NCBI GenBank assembly: GCA_020062265.1
Contig: JAGUWR010000048.1
Span: 1 to 10,314 of the forward strand
DNA from: Minisyncoccota bacterium
Lineage (GTDB): Bacteria > Patescibacteriota > Minisyncoccia > UBA6257 > GWB1-50-10
Reading direction: 5' to 3'
DNA: 10,314 nt
Numbering within the stretch: the first letter of the stretch is position 1; every line of letters starts with the position of its first letter. A program made the translations under genes and the position numbers. Positions 4,819 through 10,314 of this stretch are shown here, in pieces. The notes below the pieces were generated by a model. It ran no database searches and was not told the origin of the DNA. It saw only the letters and a list, made by a program, of their open reading frames with translations.

Positions 4819-6192
4819 ATGAAACTTACATTTTGTGGTGGAGCGCGTTCTGTTACCGGCGCCAATTATCTTCTTGAGTCAAACAAAACTAAAATTTTAA
4901 TTGACTGCGGTCTTCATCAGGGGTCAAATTACTGCGAAAGGCACAATTTCGAGCCGTTTCTTTATGATCCGAAAGAAATTGAAGCCGTTTTTATCACCCA
5001 CGCCCACATTGACCATATTGGTCGTCTCCCCAAGCTTTTCCGGGACGGATTTCGCGGTAAAATTTATTCCACCCGGCCGACGAAAGATTTTGCCGAACTT
5101 CTCCTCCTGGATTCAGAGCATATTTTAAAACAAGAAGCCGAACATCACAAAAAGCCGCCGCTTTATGAAATTAACGACGTAAACGAAATAATGAAGCTTT
5201 GGGAGAAGCGTTCTTATCATGAAAAAATTAAAGTCGGTGGGTTTGAGATAGAATTTTACGATGCCGGCCATATTTTGGGCTCGGCTTCTATTTTGGTTTC
5301 TTGCCCTGAGCTTGTCGAAGGACGGCTAAAGAAAATTGTTTTTTCCGGCGACCTTGGCAACGTCCCGGCCCCGCTCATAAAAATTATAGAGTATATTAAT
5401 AATGCCGACTACGCGCTCATAGAATCTGTTTACGGCGGCCGCGTTCACGAAGAACCCGAGAAACGAAAGGATATTTTAGAAGACCTGATCGAGGAAACAA
5501 TGAAAGCCGGCGGCGTTTTAATGATTCCGGCGTTTGCCCTTGAAAGGACTCAAGAGCTTCTTTTTGAGTTAAATGAATTGGTGGAGAACGGTCGCATTCG
5601 CCAAGTACCAATTTTTATTGATAGCCCTTTAGCCATTCGTCTCACCGCGGTTTATCAAAAATATTCGACGGACACCAATTATTTCAACAAACAAGCGATA
5701 GATTTAATTAAAGGCGGCGATGCGATTTTTAATTTTCCTGAACTTAAAATGACTTTGACTACCACTCAATCGCGGGAGATAGCTAACGTGCCGGCGCCGA
5801 AAGTCATTATCGCCGGTGCCGGGATGTCGAACGGCGGCAGGATTTTGCATCATGAGCGTCGTTATCTCTCGAGTCCGGAGAGCACTATTCTTTTCGCGGG
5901 CTATCAAACTAAAGGTTCACTCGGCCGTTTAATTCTCGATGGAGCTAAAATCGTAAAAATTTTTAGCGAAGAAGTTCTGGTTCGCTGCCGCGTTAAAATC
6001 ATCAGCGGCTACTCGGCTCACGCCGACCAGCCCCAGCTTTTGAAATGGCTTGGAGCAATGCGCGGCCATCTCAAGGAAGTATTTATGGTTCAAGGCGAAG
6101 AGGACCAAGCAGCAGTCCTTGCTCAAAAAGCGCGAGATGAACTGGCGATTGCCGCCCGGGTACCGGTGATGGGCGAGAGTGTAATGTTATAA
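4819..6192 (+). CDS. MBL-fold/beta-CASP ribonuclease (CPSF73/YSH1-like)
   Basis: Zinc-dependent metallo-beta-lactamase-fold nuclease of the beta-CASP group, which processes or degrades RNA. The 457-residue product shows motif 1 IDCGLHQG (28-35), HAHIDH (61-66), AGHILGSA (149-156, H151), FSGDLGN (175-181, D178), then the beta-CASP part: ESVYGG (202-207), IPAFALERTQELL (236-248), IIAGAGMSNGGRILHH (330-345), and YSAHADQPQLLKWL (398-411, H401). It ends soon after that motif, with no KH domain and no RNase J C-terminal extension, fitting the stand-alone bacterial/archaeal CPSF-like proteins. ATG 4819 is favoured since MKLTFCGGA is the family start; an in-frame TTG at 4777 would overlap rtcB. C162-G168 is a translated repeat. 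It starts 14 nt after rtcB, so joint function in RNA metabolism is plausible. Confidence 0.92.
   Translation: MKLTFCGGARSVTGANYLLESNKTKILIDCGLHQGSNYCERHNFEPFLYDPKEIEAVFITHAHIDHIGRLPKLFRDGFRGKIYSTRPTKDFAELLLLDSEHILKQEAEHHKKPPLYEINDVNEIMKLWEKRSYHEKIKVGGFEIEFYDAGHILGSASILVSCPELVEGRLKKIVFSGDLGNVPAPLIKIIEYINNADYALIESVYGGRVHEEPEKRKDILEDLIEETMKAGGVLMIPAFALERTQELLFELNELVENGRIRQVPIFIDSPLAIRLTAVYQKYSTDTNYFNKQAIDLIKGGDAIFNFPELKMTLTTTQSREIANVPAPKVIIAGAGMSNGGRILHHERRYLSSPESTILFAGYQTKGSLGRLILDGAKIVKIFSEEVLVRCRVKIISGYSAHADQPQLLKWLGAMRGHLKEVFMVQGEEDQAAVLAQKARDELAIAARVPVMGESVML
5304..5321. repeat. Dispersed repeat CCCTGAGCTTGTCGAAGG within the nuclease gene
   Basis: The 18-nt core CCCTGAGCTTGTCGAAGG is a very widespread bacterial dispersed palindromic repeat (reverse complement CCTTCGACAAGCTCAGGG). 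In this frame it encodes CPELVEG (162-168), placed between strand ASILV and strand KKIVFSGDLG, a turn in the MBL fold that tolerates length change. Confidence 0.85.
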
Positions 6193-6193
6193 T
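6185..6193 (+). promoter_or_regulatory. Consensus extended -10 promoter (TGTTATAAT)
   Basis: TGT plus a perfect TATAAT (6188-6193), overlapping the stop codon of the nuclease gene (TAA 6190-6192). The ATG of the SLOG-like gene follows 9 nt later, so the transcript would have a leader of only about 0-3 nt. No consensus -35 at 17 nt. Likely starts a new transcription unit. Confidence 0.6.
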
Positions 6194-6202
6194 TAGTAAG
6201 CA

Positions 6203-6823
6203 ATGTCTAAGAAAAACACAGCCCCTATTAAGAATCACGATTATTTTCACGGTTTACGGTATAAGATTTGCGTTTCCGGCGCGGCCGAGACCGGTCATTG
6301 CGTTAAAGACGCGCTTGAGAAAGCCGAGCAGGTTGGGCGGGAGATTGCCAAACGCGGTTTAATTTTAATCACCGGCGCTACCACCGGCATTCCCTACTGG
6401 TCGGCGAAAGGGGCTAAAGCCGAAGGTGGCATTGTTATTGGTCTTTCGCCGGCCGCTTCAAAACTCGCTCATATGAAAGTTTATCGTCTTCCTCTTGATT
6501 ATCACGATGTCATTATTTATACCGGTTTTGATTATTCAGGACGGAATCTCCTAATGACGCGTTCTTCTGATGCGGTTATTACCATTTGCGGCCGGATGGG
6601 CACTCTTAATGAATTCACCATTGCTTTTGAAGACCAGAAACCCCTCGGTGTTTTAGAAGGAACCGGCGGTACGGCCGATATGGTTCGGGGCATTCTTGAC
6701 AATGTTCATCGCGGTCCCGGCAAGGTGATTTTTTCTAGTAACCCGGCCGAACTCGTAGATCGTCTTCTCGATATCATTGAGACCGAGGAGAGTAAGAATG
6801 GTATTAAAGGTCGAATAATATAG
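6203..6823 (+). CDS. SLOG/LOG-type Rossmann-fold protein (TIGR00725-like)
   Basis: A 206-residue protein of the LOG/DprA-like nucleotide-binding superfamily. Features: opening strand KICVSGAAET (21-30), helix KAEQVGREIAKRG (40-52), LILITGATTGIPYWSAKGA (53-71) giving the glycine-rich phosphate loop and the following helix, GGIVIGLSP (75-83), GRNLLMTRSSDAVITI (113-128), and CGRMGTLNE (129-137) at the place of the PGGxGTxxE motif. The first two motif residues are changed (CG instead of PG, R for G), so cytokinin-riboside phosphoribohydrolase activity as in true LOG proteins is uncertain; the 'lysine decarboxylase' label often given to these is misleading. Substrate unknown. It follows the beta-CASP nuclease by 10 nt but seems to have its own promoter. 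Confidence 0.8.
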   Translation: MSKKNTAPIKNHDYFHGLRYKICVSGAAETGHCVKDALEKAEQVGREIAKRGLILITGATTGIPYWSAKGAKAEGGIVIGLSPAASKLAHMKVYRLPLDYHDVIIYTGFDYSGRNLLMTRSSDAVITICGRMGTLNEFTIAFEDQKPLGVLEGTGGTADMVRGILDNVHRGPGKVIFSSNPAELVDRLLDIIETEESKNGIKGRII

Positions 6824-6832
6824 TAACGCACA

Positions 6833-6873
6833 ACTAATAACTGATAACAACGTACGCGTTATAAGTTATTAGT
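6833..6873. repeat. AT-rich inverted repeat between SLOG-like and EF-like genes
   Basis: Arms ACTAATAACTGATAAC (6833-6848) and GTTATAAGTTATTAGT (6858-6873) pair at 15 of 16 positions around a 9-nt loop. The right arm overlaps a near-direct repeat (GTTATAAGTTATTA at 6858, GTTATAAGTCATAA at 6872). The stem is too AT-rich and lacks a T-tract for a convincing terminator; it looks like another dispersed palindromic repeat, ending 20 nt before ATG 6894. Confidence 0.65.
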
Positions 6874-6893
6874 TATAAGTCATAAGTTAATCT

Positions 6894-7169
6894 ATGGGAT
6901 TATTTTCAAAAAAACCTAAAGAGCCTAAGCCAATTGGCGAAGTGACTCATTACTATAGCGGGCTGGGAGTGGCCATTGCGAGGTTTAATAAAGTCGTGAA
7001 GAAAGGCATTCGGGTTAGTTTTAAGGGCGCGACGACTGATTTTGAAGAAACTATCACTTCAATACAGTACAATCACAAAGATATTGAAACAGCAAAGAAA
7101 GGACAGGAAGTCGGCATCAAAGTGAGCGAGAAAGTCCGGGAGGGCGATAAGGTCTATAAGGTAGAATAA
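6894..7169 (+). CDS. Stand-alone EF-Tu domain-II-like protein
   Basis: A 91-residue beta-barrel protein resembling domain 2 of translational GTPases, annotated in archaea and CPR bacteria as translation elongation factor-like. Pattern: PIGEVTHYYSGLGVAIARFNK (split: PIGEVTHYYSG 13-23, LGVAIARF 24-31), KKGIRVSFKGATTDFEETI (36-54), SIQYNHKDIETAKKGQEVG (56-74) and the characteristic end IKVSEKVREGDKVYKV (75-90). It has no G domain, so it cannot itself hydrolyse GTP; the same fold also forms the C-terminal part of some U32 peptidases. Its molecular role is unknown. A short basic N-terminus (SKKPKEPKP, 5-13) may be disordered. It ends 8 nt before the permease gene. Confidence 0.82.
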   Translation: MGLFSKKPKEPKPIGEVTHYYSGLGVAIARFNKVVKKGIRVSFKGATTDFEETITSIQYNHKDIETAKKGQEVGIKVSEKVREGDKVYKVE

Positions 7170-7177
7170 GTTAAGTA

Positions 7178-8287
7178 ATGGGCAAAAACTTTATTTTGGC
7201 GACCGGTTTGCTCGCCGGAACCATTATTGGCGCAGGCGTTTTCTCTCTGCCTTACGTCTTCAGCCGCGTCGGGTGGCTGAACGGTTTTTTTTATTTGTTC
7301 GTTTTCACCGCGGTCTACGGCATTATCCATTGGATGTATGCCAGAATTCTCCAAGTTCAAGACGACAATCGTCAGTTTTTCTATCTCGCCCGCCGCTACT
7401 TCGGCAAACTTGCCAATCCGGCTTCGCTGATTATTCTCGCCGAGCTTATATTCGTTCTCCTTGTTTACCTTGTTCTTGCTCCAACCTTTTCAATGTTAAT
7501 CTTCGGCGGCGATAAAATTATTCATCTTGCTGTATTTTGGCTGCTCGGTTCTGTTTTTATCTTCGCCCGTCTTTCCTGGATGGGGTTTGCTGATTTTATC
7601 GGCGTGCTCTGTATTCTTGGGATTATCGCGGTAGTGTTCTCTGTGAGTTGGCAGGGCTCGTTGACCACCCCGGCTTTTCAAAAACTTGATTTTGCCGTTC
7701 TTTTTTTGCCTTTTGGTCCGCTTCTTTTTTCTTTGGCCGGCCGGCCGGCTATTCATAAAGTGATAGAAGAATACCGCCGGTCAAAGGTTTCGGGCCGTCC
7801 CTTCCTTCTCAAGCGAGCGATTCTTTGGGGGACGGCCATTCCGGCGGTCGTCTACAGCTTTTTTATCATTAGCGTTCTTAAGCTCAATCCTAACGTCTCG
7901 CCCGAAGCCCTCAACAGTTTGGGCTTTCTTTCGCCGATAACCATTGTTCTCCTCGGCACGATGGGTCTTATTACACTTTGGACTTCGTATTTTATGATTG
8001 GCGTGAATGTAAAGGATATTCTACGGTCTGATCTCAAATATCCGGTCTGGTTAAGCGCGCTCGTCGTGCTTCTTGTCCCCCCTCTCCTTTATTTTGTCGG
8101 GTTTCAGGAGTTTTTGTTTGTTATCACCTTTGCCGGGAGTATTTTTCTTGTTCTTGAAGCGATTTTTATTATTACCCTCTGGCGCCGGGCGTTCCCCCAA
8201 CACCGATTCCGCTGGCTAACTTTACCGCTCGCGTTAATTTTTATTACTGCCTTAACTTATGAAGTGGTTTCTTTCTTTAAATCATAA
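7178..8287 (+). CDS. APC-superfamily amino acid permease (aromatic/HAAAP-like)
   Basis: Integral membrane transporter, 369 residues, with about 11 predicted helices by hydrophobicity (roughly 5-27, 36-56, 83-108, 114-130, 138-157, 171-188, 212-234, 251-277, 288-306, 311-335, 345-365). The first helix holds GTIIGAGVFSLPY (14-26), the broken-helix substrate-binding motif of APC transporters (GTIIGAG-x-x-x-LP), typical of the aromatic/hydroxy amino acid permease branch. The conserved interior helix FLPFGPLLFSLAGRPAIHKV (176-195) fits the same family. Shorter than many members (400 or more), mainly through tight loops. The substrate is probably an amino acid taken up by symport, which would suit an organism with few biosynthetic pathways; the specific amino acid cannot be read. 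Its end overlaps the next gene by 29 nt, indicating coupling. Confidence 0.82.
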   Translation: MGKNFILATGLLAGTIIGAGVFSLPYVFSRVGWLNGFFYLFVFTAVYGIIHWMYARILQVQDDNRQFFYLARRYFGKLANPASLIILAELIFVLLVYLVLAPTFSMLIFGGDKIIHLAVFWLLGSVFIFARLSWMGFADFIGVLCILGIIAVVFSVSWQGSLTTPAFQKLDFAVLFLPFGPLLFSLAGRPAIHKVIEEYRRSKVSGRPFLLKRAILWGTAIPAVVYSFFIISVLKLNPNVSPEALNSLGFLSPITIVLLGTMGLITLWTSYFMIGVNVKDILRSDLKYPVWLSALVVLLVPPLLYFVGFQEFLFVITFAGSIFLVLEAIFIITLWRRAFPQHRFRWLTLPLALIFITALTYEVVSFFKS

Positions 8288-9608
8288 TCGGATTTTAGGT
8301 TTGTTATTTTTATTTTTCTTAATTTCGGTTCCTTTCGGGACCAAGAAGTTTATTTATTCTTTCGGGCCGCAACCAACCGAGCTTACTTCCATTTTTCTTT
8401 ACGGTAGCGATATTTTACTGATTTTGTTTTTGATTGTAATACTAAATACGAAAATTTACGAAAATACTAAAGAATGGTTTTCGTGCATTCGTAATAATTT
8501 AGTATTTAGTATATTATTGGTATTTTTGGTTTTTGCTTTCGTTTCTGTATTTCTTGCTCCTTGCAAAGTTTTAGCGCTTTATCAATTTATCCGACTGGTT
8601 TTGCTGTTTTTGATGGCAATTGCTGTTGCTGACCTGCTCAAACAAGGACTGGTAAAATTCCACCACCTTGCCGCGGCGATTGCCGCCTCTTCGGTGTTTC
8701 AAGCCATTGCCGCTATTTTCCAGTTTAAATTTTTCCGGAGTTTGGGGCTGTGGTTTCTTGGTGAGCCGGTAGTGGGTGTTTTTACCCAAAATGTGGCTCG
8801 TCTTCGGATAGATGACCTTACTTTTCTTCGCAGTTTTGGCACCCTGCCTCATGCTAACATCCTGGCGGCTTTTCTAGTTCTGGGGCTTTTGAGTTTTTAC
8901 TATCTTTATTTACGAAATACGAATAAATACGAATATACGAAAAAGATCCCGCTTACAGTTGGAATGTTTTTTGTTTGGCTGGCGTTAATTTTTACCTTTT
9001 CTCGTTCTGGTTGGATTGTGGCGGTTGTTACCACCTTACTTTTTCTCGGTTGGGGTTTATGGAATAAAACTTATTGCAAACAAACCGCGAGTTTGTCGGT
9101 CATCGTCATTGTTATTGGTTGCTTGTTATTGGTTAATTTTTATTGGCTCATTTTGCCGCGAGCCCAGTTTCCGACCGGCGACGTTTCCGTCAGTTATCGA
9201 ATGATTTATAACCAAATCGGTTTAGAGATTATTAAAGAAAACCCGTTCGGCGTCGGAATCGGCAATCAGCTTTTATACGCTGTGAACAATAATCTATATC
9301 AGCAGTTCGGTATTATTCGTCAGATAGATTGGCAGCCGATTCATAATATTTATATTTTAATCGCTTCCGAAATCGGAATTTTAGGTTTTTTGGCATTTTT
9401 AGTTTTTCTTTTCAAGTTGGTTATAAGTCGTTGGAAGTTTTATGATTTAGAGTCGGTTATTTATTGCTTGTTACTGGTTACTTCGTTGTTGTTCGGTCTC
9501 GTTGACCATTTCCCCTGGACTCTCCAGAGCGGCCGCTTGATGTTGTGGCTTGCCATCGGGCTTGTTTTGGGGAGTAAATTCTTGAATAATAAGAGTGAAA
9601 TAATTTAA
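8259..9608 (+). CDS. O-antigen ligase/polymerase-family membrane protein (Wzy/WaaL-like)
   Basis: Polytopic protein of 449 residues with about 11-12 hydrophobic helices and the Wzy_C/O-antigen-ligase layout. Signature pieces: RSFGTLPHANILAAFL (191-206), FTFSRSGWI (245-253), the large extracytoplasmic loop starting after about residue 300 with ENPFGVGIGN (327-336), PIHNIYILIASEIGILGF (360-377) containing the conserved HN and E-x-G, and a late helix LVDHFPWTLQSGRL (414-427). Such enzymes transfer or polymerise lipid-linked glycans at the outer face of the membrane. As CPR cells usually lack lipopolysaccharide, cell-surface polysaccharide or glycoprotein modification is more likely than O-antigen proper. 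The start overlaps the permease by 29 nt. Loops at residues 61-85 and 218-227 are encoded by TACGAA-type repeats. The stop codon directly abuts a tRNA gene. Confidence 0.85.
   Translation: MKWFLSLNHNRILGLLFLFFLISVPFGTKKFIYSFGPQPTELTSIFLYGSDILLILFLIVILNTKIYENTKEWFSCIRNNLVFSILLVFLVFAFVSVFLAPCKVLALYQFIRLVLLFLMAIAVADLLKQGLVKFHHLAAAIAASSVFQAIAAIFQFKFFRSLGLWFLGEPVVGVFTQNVARLRIDDLTFLRSFGTLPHANILAAFLVLGLLSFYYLYLRNTNKYEYTKKIPLTVGMFFVWLALIFTFSRSGWIVAVVTTLLFLGWGLWNKTYCKQTASLSVIVIVIGCLLLVNFYWLILPRAQFPTGDVSVSYRMIYNQIGLEIIKENPFGVGIGNQLLYAVNNNLYQQFGIIRQIDWQPIHNIYILIASEIGILGFLAFLVFLFKLVISRWKFYDLESVIYCLLLVTSLLFGLVDHFPWTLQSGRLMLWLAIGLVLGSKFLNNKSEII
8439..8512. repeat. AT-rich palindromic repeat within the O-antigen ligase gene
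   Basis: ATACTAAATA (8439-8448) is the perfect reverse complement of TATTTAGTAT (8503-8512). Between them lie TACGAA, TTTACGAAA and TTTTCGTGCATTCGTAA segments. It encodes the hydrophilic loop NTKIYENTKEWFSCIRNN (63-80) between two transmembrane helices. Confidence 0.5.
8911..8941. repeat. Short TACGAA tandem repeat within the O-antigen ligase gene
   Basis: TACGAA occurs at 8911, 8918, 8928 and 8936, giving an imperfect tandem that encodes the loop LRNTNKYEYTKK (218-229) between two helices. It shares the ACGAA-rich character of the 8439-8512 element. Confidence 0.6.
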
Positions 9609-9681
9609 GTCCTTGTAGCTCAGCGGATAGAGCGCTTCCCTCCGGAGGAAGAGGTCGCAGGTTCAAATCCTGTCAGGGACG
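9609..9681 (+). tRNA. tRNA-Arg (anticodon CCG)
   Basis: A complete 73-nt cloverleaf: acceptor GTCCTTG/CAGGGAC with one G-T pair, D stem GCTC/GAGC, anticodon stem CTTCC/GGAAG with loop CTCCGGA and anticodon CCG at 9642-9644, 5-nt variable loop AGGTC, T stem GCAGG/CCTGT with loop TTCAAAT, and discriminator G. It decodes CGG. A20 in the D loop, the main bacterial arginine identity base, is present. The 3' CCA is not encoded (CAA follows), so it must be added by the CCA enzyme. The first base follows the O-antigen ligase stop codon with no gap, so it is probably cut out of a shared transcript or driven from a promoter inside that gene. Confidence 0.95.
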
Positions 9682-9706
9682 CAATATAGTTTCCTCAAGG
9701 AGAAAT

Positions 9707-10250
9707 ATGGCCTCCACAACGCCCCGGAGGTGGAAAATGCCGCAGAACGCACGAAAACATAAGACACATAGGTGTAACCTATGTGTCTGGACCTGGAAGC
9801 TGCCTTCACGGTTGTATCTATTGTTACGCTCGGTTTATGAAGCGATTTACGGGTCATACTGAAAGATGGGGAGAATTCGTGGATGTGAAAATAAATACCT
9901 CGGAGATTCTAGAAAAGGAGTTATCACGTAAGCCGAAAAAAGAGTAGTGTTATTAGGAAGTGTTACTGATGTATACCAACCAGTTGAGAGAAAATACAAA
10001 ATTACTCAAGATGTTCTAGGGGTGTTATTAAAATACGATTTCTCAATTTCTATTCTGACTAAATCGGACTTAGTAATCAGGGACATAGATTTACTAAAAC
10101 AATTTAGTGATTGCGAGGTTGGGCTTACTATAACAACTTTAGACGAGCAAATAGCAAAAGACTTTGAGCCTCGGTTTTCTTCTTGAAAGAAAGTTGAGAG
10201 AGTTAAGTAGCAGATTTAGAATACCGCTGAAGGGTTTCTACCGACATTAA
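9707..10250 (+). pseudogene. Degraded radical SAM gene, spore photoproduct lyase (SplB)-like
   Basis: Three reading frames, each with recognisable pieces of one protein in the right order. Frame A opens at ATG 9707 after AAGGAG (9697-9702) with MASTTPRRWKMPQNARKH. Frame B carries YVSGPGSCLHGCIYCYAR from 9780, including the CX3CX2C radical SAM cluster motif (cysteines at 9801, 9813, 9822), then FMKRFTGHTERWGEF and DVKINTSEILEKEL, and stops at TAG 9945. Frame C continues VVLLGSVTDVYQPVERKYK, ILTKSDLVIRDIDLLKQF and GLTITTLDEQIAKDFEP, stopping at TGA 10184. A third shift gives ERKLRELSS before homology is lost and TAA occurs at 10248. So there are shifts near 9779, 9936-9944 and 10183, and the C-terminal half is missing. 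Intact relatives cleave or repair DNA photoproducts, or are of unknown function. Confidence 0.88.
9763..9787. repeat. Perfect 11-bp inverted repeat in the pseudogene start
   Basis: GACACATAGGT (9763-9773) and ACCTATGTGTC (9777-9787) pair perfectly around GTA. The first frameshift of the radical SAM remnant falls inside the right arm, so insertion or slippage at this palindrome may have broken the gene. Confidence 0.8.
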
Positions 10251-10270
10251 GGAGGACGCAAAACATTTAG

Positions 10271-10309
10271 GCCGCTGACTTTTTAGATAGTTAGCGGCTT
10301 TTTTTCTTT
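10271..10309 (+). terminator. Strong intrinsic terminator
   Basis: Stem GCCGCTGAC (10271-10279) with GTTAGCGGC (10290-10298), 9 positions with one wobble, a 10-nt loop and then TTTTTTTCTTT. It closes the region after the radical SAM remnant, and may end the transcript carrying the tRNA. Confidence 0.88.
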
Positions 10310-10314
10310 ACAGC

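Noticed and set aside
7162-7167. TAGAAT as a -10 box for the permease gene
   Set aside because: It lies at the end of the EF-like coding sequence, lacks a TG extension and -35, and the 8-nt spacing to the permease favours co-transcription.
7735-7750. GGCCGGCCGGCCGG run in the permease gene as a repeat element
   Set aside because: It encodes the conserved-looking LAGRPAI and is short; simple GC-rich codon use explains it.
9663-9857. 64-codon minus-strand ORF over the tRNA end and pseudogene
   Set aside because: It is the antisense of the tRNA and the radical SAM remnant and has no recognisable protein features.
9933-9955. Programmed -1 frameshift at the A6 run joining the two halves of the radical SAM gene
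   Set aside because: The shift direction would fit, but two further shifts and the missing C-terminus show a dead gene, and the codon phasing at the A-run is not a standard slippery heptamer.

Overview
The window looks like a piece of a Candidate Phyla Radiation (Patescibacteria, probably Parcubacteria-like) chromosome. This is inferred from gene content and style, not from a database search. The clues are: a Mur ligase lacking the usual N-terminal substrate domain; a stand-alone EF-Tu domain-II-like protein; archease and RtcB close together; few Shine-Dalgarno sequences but -10 boxes lying only 6-9 nt before start codons; and many short palindromic repeats, several of them inside reading frames. 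TGA is used as a stop (rpsT, abrB-like gene), so this is not a lineage that recodes UGA. All genes are on the plus strand.

Layout. 98-936: rpsT (ribosomal protein S20) and ruvA (Holliday junction binding), overlapping as ATGA. 957-2273: a MurE-like Mur ligase for peptidoglycan precursor synthesis. 2289-2360: an intergenic palindromic repeat. 2394-2894: archease. 2895-3210: a 316-nt gap with a probable archease terminator, an extended -10 promoter, a small possible transcription unit ending in a second terminator, a 21-bp perfect inverted repeat and a consensus extended -10 promoter. 3211-4804: a small AbrB/SpoVT-type DNA-binding protein overlapping rtcB (RNA ligase). 4819-6192: an MBL/beta-CASP nuclease. 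6203-6823: a SLOG/LOG-type Rossmann protein. 6894-7169: the EF-Tu domain-II-like protein. 7178-8287: an APC-superfamily amino acid permease. 8259-9608: an O-antigen ligase/polymerase-like membrane protein. 9609-9681: tRNA-Arg(CCG), starting on the base after the previous stop codon. 9707-10250: a frameshifted, truncated remnant of a spore-photoproduct-lyase-like radical SAM gene. 10271-10309: a strong intrinsic terminator.

How it fits together. The centre of the window is an RNA-repair and RNA-processing neighbourhood: archease activates RtcB, a small DNA-binding protein is translationally coupled to rtcB and may control it, and a beta-CASP nuclease follows. The most unusual property is that at least four conserved genes (mur ligase, archease, rtcB, beta-CASP nuclease), and probably the O-antigen ligase, carry in-frame palindromic repeat insertions that are translated into extra peptide segments. 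This resembles the intragenic palindromic elements known from Rickettsia but involves several different repeat families. I see no CRISPR array, transposase, rRNA or defence system.
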